A stretch of 64,000 nucleotides of DNA, from positions 4,831,974 to 4,895,973 of the forward strand of contig CAJSYZ010000007.1 in the NCBI GenBank assembly GCA_910574455.1, read 5' to 3'. The DNA comes from Trichaptum fuscoviolaceum (Eukaryota; Basidiomycota; Agaricomycetes; Hymenochaetales; Trichaptaceae). The position numbers and the translations under genes are program-made. A model generated the notes under the pieces. That model saw nothing but the letters and a program-made list of their open reading frames with translations, was not told the DNA's origin and did no database searches. This document shows positions 48,440 to 60,659 of the stretch, piece after piece; position 1 is the first letter of the stretch, and each line of letters opens with the position of its first letter.

Positions 48440-49292
48440 AATCTTGTCAACACCCTTGTCCCCGCTCTCGCTCAGGTTGTCGTCACCCTCAGCATTAGCA
48501 TGCTCGTCCTCTGCATCACCTTCCACCTCGCCTCTATACTCAGCCCCCTCACGCTCTTTGCCCTTATCGTCGGTTCCGTCGGTTCCGTCTTCCCAATTAT
48601 CAGCGCCTTCGTCATACGCTTTCTCGCAGGTCGAATCTGCATCTACAACGTCAAAATACAAGGAAAAGTCCCTGCCAGTGATACCCAATCCAACAAGTTC
48701 GGTGTTCTTTCTCGTATCGATATCTGTACTGGCATCGTAAGCTAGGAGGCGGGATCGAACCTTTTCCCAGTTTGATTCAGTGAAGAAAGAGGGATTCGAC
48801 AACAAGTTAACATAGTCGTCCGTATGAGGCTGCCACAGAGCGCTAGTGAAATATCACTCAGCGCCGCCAAGTTCTTCTTTGATATTTTGCAACCGAGCCA
48901 CCTGTTTATCAATGGCAACCTTGACCTATCCATGAGAAGATCAGCGAATAAGGACAATATAAGTACTGAAAAAAATAGATACCGCTGTTGCCGCAAGGGC
49001 GAGGGCACCGATAGGCTTTCCTATGGTGTTTCTGTCCAGTATTTTATGCCGACCCATGGCCAAGACAATGTGTACGGACAACACTGAGACCACAAGGTCA
49101 GAGCAGAACAGTCCTTGCTTCTGTACATTTAGGGTCAATGCATGGACACAAAATGTGACAATAAATACTCTTTTACTTACCCTCTCCATACTATACCAGC
49201 TTTCCCATAGAAACAGTTCGGCTTTCTTCTTGTCAACTAGCGTCTGCAACATCTTCACAATTGCTTCGTTTTGCATTGACTTTGATTGTTCG

Positions 49293-49300
49293 CCGCTGAT
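49293..49300 (+). repeat. 8-bp target-site duplication, left copy
   Basis: CCGCTGAT, directly abutting the TAGAGCATGACACGGGTGCA terminus. The identical octamer follows the other terminus at 50,771-50,778. Confidence 0.9.
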
Positions 49301-50770
49301 TAGAGCATGACACGGGTGCAGGTCATCCGTGGGTACCTGCAGGTACCTGCGCTCAAATACCTGCGGTTCCAGGTGCACCTGTGCGCAGGTACCTGGTTCC
49401 CACGCTTACCTGCGGATCCAGGTTTGGATTTTTTTTGCCCAGGTACCTGGCCGGGTACCTGCAAGTAGTACCCGGTAAATCACGTGCACTCATCTTGAGT
49501 GCGACGAACGCAACGATGTACCATTACTTTTCTACATTCTACTCGACATGTGCTTCGCCATCCTCGAAGCCGCCTACTACGACGACAACGGCTGCCATGA
49601 CCGCCTCCTCACCAACTACGCGCTTGTCAGCGCCCTCCCGCCCGCCGCGCTCTCTTCGCGAGACCGCGAGACCACAGCCGCTTGTCGCCCTCGACATGCT
49701 GCTCGTCCGGCAACCGCAACACTCGCCATCGTCTGCACTCATGCCGCCTCACAAAGGTCAGGCTGAACAGGCTCGCCCGAAGATGGACTTCATTGACTGG
49801 CTGCTGCGAAACTCTTCGCAGTCACTGCGCTTTTGGAGTTGGAATGGGAACCGGCGCCTGAGCTACTGAACCATCTCTTGCGACAATATGGCTCGTCTTT
49901 GGAATCGCTTTCTACCCCGACGTGCTGGACAGCTGCGGGAGTGCTTCCACACACACCTGCAATCGCTTACGGGAATTCAAGGTCGAAAACCTCTTTCCAT
50001 CACCTCTCGCTTTCAAACAGCTCCTGGCAGGCATCAGGCGCTTGAACTTCTCAGTTTCCGGGTTGCTTCTCTGCGCGTAACGAGCAACAGTGTGAAGGAA
50101 CTGGAGAAGCTGGCAGTGGTTACGGTTCAGTGTTGGGATGAAGGCGAGAAGCACCCTATGTTACCATGTCTGAAGATCGCCTGTGCTATGACAGGAGCAG
50201 TATTCCGGGGCACAGGGAATGTACATCATTCTCGTGCAATGGTCGTGAGTGGTTCTGGTTATTCTCATGTTGTTGATAATATCTTACTCATTGACTTGCA
50301 GCGTGGCGATCCTCTCACTATCACCATGTTCCTTCGCTTCAGGAGCCTGCGAACTTGCGCACTAGGCTTTACTTCGCGGTCGACGCGGTCGACGCCTGCG
50401 CCTATGCCTTACCGCGCTGTCAATGCGGTTGACGCCTGTAGGCACCTCGTCACAACCGCACCCAATCTGATGAGGACGCAAACACCTTGCCTTGCAGGAC
50501 GACGTGGCTCGTTCGAAGCTCGGGCCATGCAGGACTCCTCAGAAACACAGATGGTATGTTCTTCAAATACTTTATCTTATTATTACATTACTTACTGTTA
50601 TTACCTGCAGGTCCTATCAGGTACCTGCAATACCTGCAGGTAACGGGTCCAGGTAGACCCGGATCCGTTTCCCACGGTTCCGGGTCGGATCCAGGTATCA
50701 GTTTTTTAGCGCAGGTACCTGCGCTTCACGGATCCGGGTACACCTGCAGGTGCACCCGTGTCATGCCCTA
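49301..50770. mobile_element. Non-autonomous hAT-type DNA transposon, 1,470 bp
   Basis: Ends are 20-bp inverted repeats differing at one base (TAG[A/G]GCATGACACGGGTGCA). An 8-bp direct duplication flanks them, as expected for the hAT superfamily. Just inside both ends are dense subterminal repeats of CAGGTACCTG, GGTACCTGC and GGATCCAGG (49,325-49,480 and 50,605-50,755), as known for transposase-binding arrays of hAT elements. The interior has no recognisable hAT transposase (no BED finger or dimerisation domain). Open frames such as that from 49,888 match nothing I know; it could be captured host sequence. Removing the element and one octamer restores the interrupted reading frame. Confidence 0.88.
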
Positions 50771-50778
50771 CCGCTGAT
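50771..50778 (+). repeat. 8-bp target-site duplication, right copy
   Basis: CCGCTGAT, identical to 49,293-49,300. Confidence 0.9.
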
Positions 50779-53700
50779 AAAACTAGCAACTGATTGCTCA
50801 GCTTTCTCAAACAGCTTCTTGCGCCAGCTATCAGAGCATCTCTGGGCCGCCTGAAATATGAGGATTGCATCTCAATTTGGTAAAGGTGATTTGAGAATAA
50901 GTAAAAATGACTCAACTAGAGAACAGATATCGGCGAACTGAGTTTCGTAAATGAGTTCCACAGAATCAAACACTTTCCCCCACAATGAGCTGATGAGCTT
51001 ATTGTCTGGGGTTTGCCATGGTGTGACGGACTTTCCAACTGCGCGAAATAGTGAAGGTAATAGAATATGAGTCCATCCTGCCTGAGTACCGGGAGGGAGA
51101 CACTGGTTCGTCGCCCTTTTCCTGCCTGGCACGCGAGATCCTTCCCTTCCTTCATTTCGATCCTTGTCCTCAAGTCCCACTGATGTCTGCATATACGTAC
51201 ATCAGCAAAATATGTCATAGAAATGAATTTGATTCAACAAACTGAGCTAGTAGTCCGAGAGACTTTGCGATGACCTTGATAAGCCCCAGTCACTATCACT
51301 TCGGGTCCGGGGGTGCGGGACGCTCTCGTCATTGCAAGCGACGGTGCTCGAGGTGCTAACGACATCTTTTGACCACCAGACTATTAAGAAAAGAAGGTGA
51401 ATGCTCACGTTTAGAGTGTATCAATCGACTCTCACTTACTTCATTATCAGCCACCAGCAACTGCCTCTTGCGATTAAAGGTAGCGGATCCAATCTCCGGC
51501 TGCAACACGTCAGAAAGCTGTTATCCATGGCAAGTGAGCAGATCGAAAAGAAGCACTTACCGTCGTGTCGGCCTCAGGCCGATAAGGAATATCAGAGGGG
51601 TTCCTCTTCTTACTCAAGTCCTTTCCGCCTGATCAGATACGAACTTGAATGCCAATTACCATAGAATTGACACTTACTGTGGCACCGGCCTGTGTGTCCA
51701 TGTCAATCAACAATGACTTATTGATCTTGACAGTCTTATTAGCCTATTGAGATGGTTTAAATTAAGTAAACATGAAATGAAGGAATTCATTGCACGTGAA
51801 GGTAGAAGAATTACCACATTAACCTGAGAGTCGGTGTCTGGTGGCGACTTCCTCTTTCCGTTCTTTGTGACTGTGATGTCCTATTCATATGCACACATTA
51901 GCGATCGACTCGAAGTGAAGAAGGAAACGAATAGTTGCTACAGGAGAGCACCGGAAGTGAGCCTACGGTGCATCGACGCTCACACATACCTGTACACGGG
52001 GTTCCAAAGCTAGTGATCGCACCTTACAACCATAAATAAGGGGGGGAACGAGAGAAGTTGAAATAAGATAGACTTACCGGTGCGCTAAGCTGCGAGTTAG
52101 CAGTCCTCTTGTTTGCATCCTATGCAAATACCAATTCAGCAATGAAGGATATAGAATGAAGATCACTGTGCTTCGCTGTCTGGCACTCACCTGTCCACCT
52201 GGTTTTATCTCGTTGTTCTTATCCTCGAGTACGGGAAGGGATTGCTTAGTAGAATGAAAAATGAAAAATGATATGACATCGCTTACCGTTGAAACCTGCG
52301 ACCCGGAAAGAGTGTCATGCAATAACTTCCTTTTCTTCGAGTTGAGGTTGCTGCTACCTCCATCCTGTTCATGACACGGCAGTTGGCAGATAAATAATAA
52401 CGAAGGGATATGAACAAACGGTCATGGAGTAACTGACGTGAATCGAACAGAAATAAGTCGTACTCACACAAGCTTGAGCCGGCCTTGTTAGCCTCTTCGG
52501 ATTGCTTCCGCCCTATAAACAAGTTATTCAGACTGCATTTGCCATTCTAATTCTCCGTCAACTCACAACATTTGATTCCGAATCGACAAGATGTGCCTTC
52601 TGTTGCACACTGATTGTGCTATTTTTTACACCATGATAGCTTGTAAGGGTGATTGTTTCTCCTTCATCCTCCCAGGGACTTAAGTTTTCATCATCTGGCA
52701 ATGAGATGGTGTGTCTGGTGTAGCTTTGCGTCAGCAAGGCTCATAATACAGTGGTAACAAGGACAAGAGCGTCAATATTGCAGGTGAAGGACTTCCAAGT
52801 CGGGTCTTGGCCCGGGAGCGTCACGGTCAACTTGAACCGCTGGCACCGTGACCGCAGTGACACTGGCAGCCTGAGTGGCAGGCTCATTAGTAATCTAGTA
52901 CTACTACTAGTAGTAGTCGGGATGATGTTTAATCGCACTCACCATTACATTGACTTGACAGTACAAGATACTGATTCAGACGCAATGCAAGATTCAAACT
53001 TCAAACTCACAAATTGATCCTTTCTGAGTCTATCCCTGCCACTGGCACCTCAAGACCTCCACCCTCTTCACCGATGAAAGTGGAATCATCTGTGTTGTGA
53101 AGCGCCCTGACAGGGCATTTTGTCTTGTCGTTCCGCCTTGATGTAGCGGGCGAGTCTATTATGTCCGTTTCTTCACCAGAAAGACTCTCGTTCGGTCCTG
53201 CAGGAGCGTGAAAGAATGCGTCGCTGGGAGTGGCGGCAGACCTGGACATCTTTGCGGTCTGCACACGTGTGCGAAATGGAAGTTCACCTTTGGAATCTTC
53301 TTTCCTAGCTTTTTTTGCAGGCTTCCTGTTTGGCTCATCCATACTCGCTGCTTTGCATTAACGTGAGTCACAGGGTTCAACCTCCAAGCTTTGAGATCGT
53401 CTGAAAATGTATAGGCAATGTTACTCACGAATATCCAAGTCTTCGTTGTGTCCATCTTCACAATCCGATATGTCTTTAACATCGTTCTTCGAGTCTGTTT
53501 ATGCCAGTTCAAATCTGTGTCATCACTGATCTAAAGTTGAAGACTTACAACTAGCTTCGCCTTTTGGCTTTCTACGTCCACGTTTGCCAGTGAGTTTGGG
53601 CACTGTTGAGCCCATCTGGGTGCGTGTCTCAAGAGCCTTCGACAAGTTGTTTTCAAGCTCTACGGTCTCTAGCATCGCTGCTTCTTGGTTCTCTGCTGCA

Positions 53701-54026
53701 GTCACCTTCTTGCGAACCTTGTCAGCTGCCTCTTGTTCTTTTGCTGCCCGTTTTTGCTCCGCAGCGTGTTTTCTCCTCTCTTTCGCAACCGCGACTTGCT
53801 GGGCCGCAGCTCTGCGGAAAGCTGCCCGCTCTTCCTTCTGCTTTTCCTTCTCTTCCTTCTCCTTCAATGCCTCATCCCGCCTTTCTGCCTGCCGTACTTT
53901 CCTTTTCTCTTTTTCTTCCTTCTCCCGCAATATCTCCTCCTGTGTTCGTCTTGTTCTGAGTTGGTCAACGACTGCTCCGGGGTGCTTTTCCTTGTTCTTA
54001 GCCCTTGTCTGTCTTTGAGTTGACAT

Positions 54027-54298
54027 TTTGTGCAGTGTTTTGAGACTTGTATGATGATAAGATGTGTCGAAGGTGCAAGTTCAAGATCAGGGAGGCGGGG
54101 GCGTCTATCTTAGACAAGTTGAAAATTTACGCCCACTACTACCGTGACTACTCTATGACTAATTTTAACTCAGGTTCAAGTTCACTGGCACTCCGAGTCC
54201 GAGTCACTGCCAGTGCTAGCAGCCTGCCAGTGCCAGTGAGGCTCAGCTGTGAGTCCCAATTGTCGACGTGTACTACTACTGAGGTTACATTCAAGTTG
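54027..54298. promoter_or_regulatory. Divergent intergenic region with motif cluster
   Basis: 272 bp between the two start codons of the divergent genes. 54,165-54,250 holds an unusually dense run of the dispersed motifs: TTCAAGTT, CACTGGCAC, TCCGAGTCCGAGTC, ACTGCCAGTGC, GCCTGCCAGTGCCAGTGAG. Could be a shared promoter or transposase-binding sites. Confidence 0.45.
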
Positions 54299-57200
54299 AT
54301 GCCAGCGACACGGAAAAAGCACGATCCCTTTCATTTTCCACCAACTATTCGATGCACCTTGCCTGGCTGTAGTAGGACGTTCAAGAGTCAATCTGGAAGA
54401 GCAAGACATGAATATTCAGCTCATCCGACGTCATTCTTGGCAAGTTCTTCTGCTTGTGGTCATGAATATGAATCGTCACCTATTCGACCCATACGAGCTC
54501 CAAGTCCTCAACTTGAAGCTCTCCTGAGGTCGTCCGAACTTCCATCAGAGGGTCATCTTGAGAGCGGCTCTGACTCCTACGATTACGATATTTCCATGCT
54601 TACACAGGATATCTCGATGCTCAGTATAGGCCGAGACGAGCTGCTTCAAGATTTGGACAGACCTGATTCTCTGTCCCATTCTGTCACCGGAAGTGACAGT
54701 GGCCGTTCTGAAGACTTGGATTCCGACATTGGAGATTATGAGGAGAGCGAGGATAACTTGAAGGTGTATCACAGATACTTGAATGGTGCGCGCCAAATCA
54801 ATTGTTCCCGGTTTACTGTAGCATTTTGACACCAAACATTGTGCAGCCACTCCATGCGATGCAGAAGGGAACTTCTTAGAATACGAAGACTCACCCGCTC
54901 CGCGAAACGAATCTGCGTCAAATGACTGGTTTCCATATTCGTGCCGAGCAGATTTTGAGCTCGCAGATTTTCTCTATCGGGAAGAGCAAATGTCTGCTGG
55001 GAACATAACAAAGCTTCTGGGAATCATGAAGGCTTATCAGCTGATTCAGGAGGCGGAGAATGTAAAATCTTGCGGATGTTCCGAATTGGATGCGACATTG
55101 CCTGACGATGACTTGGATCTGGGTTCAACTAGTACGCTACTCGATGGAGATGCGCAAAAAATGTATAACGCCATTGATGCTACGAAAGTCGGTGATGTGT
55201 CTTGGAAATCCTTTAGTAACTTCTACACGGACGATCATAGCCAAAAGGCAACAAACGAGAACACCGAGTCATGGAAGAGGAAAGAATATGATGTATGGTA
55301 TCGGGATCCTTTGGAAGTGATCCGGAATTTGGTGGACAATCCGGCGTTGGAAGGCGAATTCGACTATGTCCCGTTTCGTGAGTATCAGCCGAAAGAGGAC
55401 TCTGATGACAACAAAGAACGAGTCTTCAGAAACTACATGTCCGGAAATTTTGCTTGGGAACAGGCTGTAAGTCATGAATCATGCAGCATTCGAAGTTGGA
55501 GGAAGTGTACTGATTATCCTTGACTTAGAACAAAATCTACGCCGAAGATAAAGCAGTTCATGGGTCCATGTTCGTTCCGGTAATTTTAGGGAGTGACAAG
55601 ACAACAGTTTCCGTTGGAACTGGCAACAACGAATATTATCCGTTATATCTCTCAATAGGAAATGTATCTAACAAGGCCCGGCGGTCCCAAAAGTTGAATA
55701 CAGTCCAGCTCGTAGCATTTCTAGCAATACCAAAGAGTGTGTGTCAAAAACTGAGCTATCCATTTGTGTTCTGATGCTTTGCAGCTGAACGGCAGTACGA
55801 AAAGTCGGATGAATTCCGCCGCTTTCGACATCAAGTCTTTCATTCATCTATATCGAGAATCTTGAGACCACTGAAGAGCGCAATGTCCATAAACAACAAA
55901 CAAACCATTTTCCGGTGCCCTGATGGTCACTTGCGTAGGTCGATTCTCGGACTCGGCTCGTATATAGCCGATTATCCGGAACAGGTGAGTCTATGCGCAA
56001 TATGCACTGGATGGTGCTGCAAGTAAGTATTGTCCTTTCCACAAATCACATCCGACTTGAGTTCGAGGAAATGGCTTAATGCGGCTACTATATAGATGTA
56101 CAGCACCTCACAAGAACCTAGATAATCCGGAATTTGTTACAAATCCTCGAACAAAAGAGCTGCACGAACGATTGATAGAACAGGTGGATGACAATAGCAT
56201 AAGTAGAGCCACAATTCGTAAGGAGTATGGGTTCCACCAAGATATCGTCGTATGTGTTCCAACTTCAAGTTGTCCATTAGATGCACTTACCGCAACTTGA
56301 ACTATGTCCCGTAGCCCTTCACCAATGATTTTCTGCGTGCAGATATATGCGATCTCATTTCTCCAGACTTACTGCACCAAATCATCAAAGGCGTGTTCAA
56401 GGATCATCTTGTCGAGTGGATTTGCCAGAGCATGACCACGACAGAGCTGGATATTGTGGATAAAAGGTACTATTCCCTTACAAGTCGTGTGAATACCACT
56501 GCTAACTTTCACGTAGAATCAGAGTTGCTGCTCCTTTTCCTGGACTTCGCAGATTTCCCGAAGGTCGAGGCTTCAAGCAATGGACAGGTAATGATTCAAA
56601 GGCACTTATGAAAGTATGTGGTATTTTCATCATGATCTTGTTTGAGGTGGTGGTTTGCTGATATCTGATGCAATCCGCTTACTAGGTGTATCTTCCGGCT
56701 ATTGTGGGCATTGTACATGATGATATAGTTCACGCATTGAGTGCATTTCTGGACTTCTGTTACCTTGTGCGTCGGTACACGATTACAGCCTCAACTCTTG
56801 ATCAGGTTAAAGCCTCCCTGGATCACTATCATCAATATCGCAAAATATTCATAGCTAAGGGCATCCGGGATAACTTCTCACTTCCACGACAGCATGCCAT
56901 GATTCACTATCCTACAATGATCCCTCTCTTCGCTGCACCAAGCGGGCTGTGCTCATCAATCACAGAGAATAAACACATTTACGCGGTCAAGGAAACGTGG
57001 CGACGCTCAAACAGAAATGATCCTTTAGGTCAGATGATCACAGCAAACCAACGTCTCAGTAAACTTATTGCATCGAGGGCAGACTTCAAGAGGCGTGGAA
57101 TGCTGGAAAGTCCTCTGGCTGAGGCTTCATGGAGAGCTTTGCTAGATGTTCTGCGCAGGAATATGTCAGAGTCGGAGTCAGATGACGCTGAGAGGACCCA

Positions 57201-58299
57201 AATTCGGAAGGAGCAGATGCAGCATCAAGATACACCCGAAGCTGGTGCAGCTGATGATACAGAGGACTTCTTCGATGACATTGTGGGCAATAATGAACTC
57301 AATGAAATTGCAGACCTGGAAGATCCCGAACTTGAAAGCTTACTAGTAGTGCATGGGCCACAGCATCTTGCGGTTCAAGACATACAACATTGCTGAACGC
57401 CAGATCCGCTTGGGTGGCAGAAATGACCCTTTGAGCTTGATGTTAATGGCTTCGAAGCAACGTGGGTATTACTTGGTAACCCATGCTTTTGGTGTTACAC
57501 ATCTGACTTCTTTGTTGTCATCCTTGCAGAGTCCAGTAAGGTGTATCCTAAACAGCTCAACACGCTTGCGGCGATAAAAGGTCATCCAGAGCTCCGACAG
57601 CTCCGACAGCTCATTAAAGAATACTTATTCAACAAGTACGAGAATCACACCTCCAACTCAAGGGGCTCCTCTGGTAGAGCCCAACCAGCAGTTGAATTGG
57701 ACACGAGCAATGACTTTTCAATATTCCATTCAGCCACCGCTTTCTTTGCCTACCATGGCGAATCGATCCCTATAGAACAAGCAATGAGGGAGGTGATCAG
57801 GTCCAATCCCTCTTGGCGCGGAAAAGCAAGACGTGATGCAGTCCTTGTTCGAGTTAGCTCCTGCACAAAGGGGTTTGCGGGAATGAGAGTTGCCCGAGTT
57901 ATGCTTCTTTTTTCCTTCACCGCTAAAGGGGAACGTCAGGACTGCGCTCTCGTCCAGATTTTCAAGCGTGTTGGAGATTCACCCGACCTGAAAACAAGAA
58001 TGTGGATAGTCGAACCGGAGTATGAGTTAGAGAGCTCTACCACCTGTGTCGGATGCTGTACTGGAGTGAATGCCAGTGGCAGATGTCACTATCAGCGCAA
58101 CTGCAAGGCTCCGAAGCTATCTGTGATAGATGTAGGGGACATCCTCCGTTTAGCCCACCTCCTGGGGGTTCCGAAGGGTGATGAATGTCCTCCAAAGTCA
58201 TTGACACCTGAGGAGACCCTGGATTTTTATGATAGATTCTATGTTAACCGATTTGCTGACATGCACATGCACCAAACACTGTACGAAGCTAGACAATAA
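54299..58299 (+). CDS. Plavaka-family transposase (CMC/EnSpm-like), possibly decayed in its C-terminal third
   Basis: Transposase of a cut-and-paste DNA element common in agaricomycetes. The ATG at 54,299 precedes a C2H2-like finger (CTLPGCSRTFKSQSGRARHEYSAH, about residues 18-42). Later exons show Plavaka blocks in order: DWFPYSCRADFELADFLY, YDVWYRDPLEVIRNLV, VPVILGSDKTTVSVGTGNNE, GLGSYIADYPEQ, LLHQIIKGVFKDHLVEW, FPGLRRFPEGRGFKQWTG, SAFLDFCYLVRR, FSLPRQHAMIHY, CSSITENKHIYAVKETWRRS and a C-terminal FHSATAFFAYHG ... MWIVEPEYE. Introns near 54,786-54,846, 55,467-55,530, 56,021-56,095, 56,467-56,517 and 56,612-56,685 splice in phase. Between 57,360 and 57,540 no clean splice joins the flanking frames, so a frameshift or small insertion is likely there. 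Stop TAA at 58,297-58,299. Confidence 0.85.
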
Positions 58300-58527
58300 T
58301 TACTAAGTTAAAACTCTTCCGTTAGCACATTGCCACATAGTACTACAAAGTGTATTGAGACTTGTTGTACAGTTTACATTGCCAGAGCCAGCGGCAACGA
58401 CATCATGGTATTCATTGTTCAAGGTAATATAATTATCAACAAATCTCAAAGCAACAAAAGGAGAAACTGGAGATGCAAGCATACTGTGTCCATTGTCAAC
58501 CCACCACCTACGAGAGGGCTAATTCGG
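58300..58527. other. Short spacer between convergent genes
   Basis: 228 bp between the two convergent stop codons; overlapping 3'UTRs are likely. No other feature seen. Confidence 0.5.
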
Positions 58528-60586
58528 CTAGTAGTTGAGGCGACCTCGAGGACTTGAAGGCTTGGAGTCATCCTTTGACTCTATCGCCAATTCTAAATAA
58601 TTGCGATACCCTAGAATTTGTTTAATATCAATATTCACCGCGATGCCTTTCGGGGGTTGTCTGTCGAATGACGCGCACACCGCCTCCGTCAGATACGTTA
58701 TGTATCTCTGCATGTCCGCATGCTCCAAGAAAGATTTTCCAGTCGTCTGGGTAGTCAAGGACGCTGCTGACGTCGATGCTGCCGTGTCCTGTCTTTCCTT
58801 CCCCTTGCCCTTCAAGTTCGTATGATAGGCCTCCATTTCGTCCTTGTTATAGGCTGCTAACATATCAATAGAATCAAGGACATCATCAGTCGACTCCTGC
58901 CTTCGATGTACTATCTTGTTTAAGAGCTCTGATACGACATCGCCTTTCCCCTTCCGCATGACGACATCGAAAAGACCCTTTGTGGAGGCAATTTGCAACC
59001 ATCTCTTGACAATCCTAAGCGCGCTTATCAATCTCCTCTGAAGATGACCCAATTCGCGGAAGTAATTATTAATCTCAACAGAAGGAATATCTGCCGGTGG
59101 TCCGACAGGCCCCTGCTTCGACTTTGCTTCCCTGGTAAACCTTCCTATGATGTCATGCAAACGCGCCTGAATAGATTCTGCCGTTGAGATAATCGCATAG
59201 TCATTGGAGGTGACCTCTAACACCTTCGTCCGATGGAAGAATGCATCGTGAATATTGCACAGCTTAATCGCCATTTCCCAAGATTTCTGCTCCGTGTCAA
59301 ACTGCAGTAGCATTTCGTTGACCTCCTCTTTCTGGGGCTGAAAATGAAGCCGTTCAACCGCAGGCGTCATGTATTTCGATTGCAAACTCCCTGGTTCCGA
59401 TATCGGATGATAGGGTAGATGCACTTTCAGTGGGGGGGGCCGAATACCGGAAAGATGACTGGAAGCCTGAGAATGAGCCTGGAAAAGTCTAGAGACCGTA
59501 ACTGACATGCTTTGGAGACCGGCATTGATGATTGCGATGAGTTTGTAAGTTACGTCGTAGTAGGCCTGGAAGAACGGTATGAAGAATTGGAAAGCCTTAA
59601 GATCTTTGGCATCCGTATCGTATGAGTTCAATACTGCCATAAACTCTTCTGCCTTCTCTTCTCTATAAAGTCCATATTCAGATAACAGTTGTCTAAGACC
59701 TTCCGAGCCGTCGCGAGAATGAAGTTGGTAGTATTCATTCATGATTTTCTGAAACTTGAACTTGCTCAACTCGAAGTAGAGGGAACCGAAGGGATCATCA
59801 GTGCCTCGACTGTCAAGGCAAGTCCGTATCTCCTCTCTTGAGAACCCAAGGACAATTGCGGAGGATTCCATGAAGAAGAACCTTAGACTATCCAAGGTCT
59901 TCCTTACTCTAACAGCGTCGCCTGCTGCCCGTGACTAACAAGCGTAGGTTATTAGACGTTCTTTTTCGAAACATGATCATAATACTTACCCCAGCAATAT
60001 TATCAGTCAAGAGAGCGACATCAGAATATATCTTGCGAAGAGTATCGTTCAACGTAGCAACCTGACCCTCCAAACTCGCAATCCTATCATCTGATGAAAG
60101 GCCTGGATGGCCTGAAGTCGAGCGAACCGACGCGCTGCCTTCTATGCCAGTGTGCGACATGGCACCTGGATGGCCTGAAGTCGAGTGAACCGACTCGTTG
60201 CCTTCTATGCCAGTGGACTGTGCATTTTGTGCCACAGCGTCAAGCAGTTTACCCATAGTACGTCCGGGAGATTTATTAGGTGGTTCGAGAACACCGCCAG
60301 GTCCCGGGACGCGATAATCGGCCAGTGATGGTGACCTTGATGGTGGTGGAACGGATGTCGGGAATGATTCCCCCCCTTTAAGTTCAAGTTTGGGCCTTTT
60401 CTGATTGGGCTCACTAGGACTCGGAGATTGACTTGCGCCTACTATCTGCGTGTACGCAGCAATCCAGTTTGGGTGTTGTGAGCTGCCGCCACCAGCGGGT
60501 GAGTTGCTGATCTGCCTGTGTGAGCTGCCGCCCCTGGGCTCCCTGCGTGAGCTGCCGCTACCACCTCTAGAATTTGATCCCAACAT
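58528..60586 (-). CDS. Hypothetical, largely helical protein next to the Plavaka transposase
   Basis: Two exons (60586-59990, 59934-58528) with a 55-nt intron give 667 residues with no internal stop. Residues 1-150 are Ser/Gly/Pro-rich and contain two near-identical units (GIEGNESVHSTSGHPG and GIEGSASVRSTSGHPG). DDRIASLEGQVATLNDTLRKIY (about 170-192) is a coiled-coil heptad stretch. The last 450 residues look alpha-helical (FFMESSAIVLGFSREEI, FFIPFFQAYYDVTYKLIAI), without transmembrane character or any motif I recognise. Convergent with the transposase; it may be a passenger gene of the same element or an ordinary host gene. Confidence 0.7.
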
Positions 60587-60659
60587 GTTAATTGTGTGAG
60601 ACCCAAGCGTCACTGGCGTGGTGGGATAATATTCATCATTCCGACTCCTTTTACGATCT

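Larger units (their letters stand above)
48275..54026 (-). pseudogene. Multi-exon gene of a basidiomycete family (DUF6532-like C-terminal part), broken by a hAT insertion and a stop
   Basis: The start is clear: ATG at 54,026 opens a 160-residue exon, very charged and coiled-coil (MSTQRQTRAKNKEKHPGAVV, then E/K/R-rich). Many small acidic exons follow (53.5-51.2 kb), among them NDVKDISDCEDGHNEDLDI. A globular part begins with LPPGTQAGWTHILLPSLFRA and PWQTPDNKLISSLWGKVFD (about 51.1-50.9 kb). After the exon reading FEKAEQSVASFISG a 1,470 bp transposon interrupts; the frame resumes at once with EQSKSMQNEAIVKML, then LFCSDLVVSVLSVHIVLAMG and TIGKPIGALALAATA. An in-frame TGA at 48,856-48,854 follows AIDKQVARLQNIKEELGGAE, and the frame reopens with YFTSALWQPHTDDYVN. 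The C-terminus is a Gly-Glu/Asp-Glu repeat. Family assignment (DUF6532-like, by the ALALAATAV segment) is from memory and uncertain. Function unknown. Confidence 0.7.

Noticed and set aside
48352..48440. Possible CRISPR-like array
   Set aside because: A pure hexanucleotide microsatellite without spacers, in a eukaryotic coding tail.
49888..50643. 251-residue plus-strand frame inside the hAT element as a transposase
   Set aside because: No BED finger, catalytic block or C-terminal dimerisation motif could be recognised.
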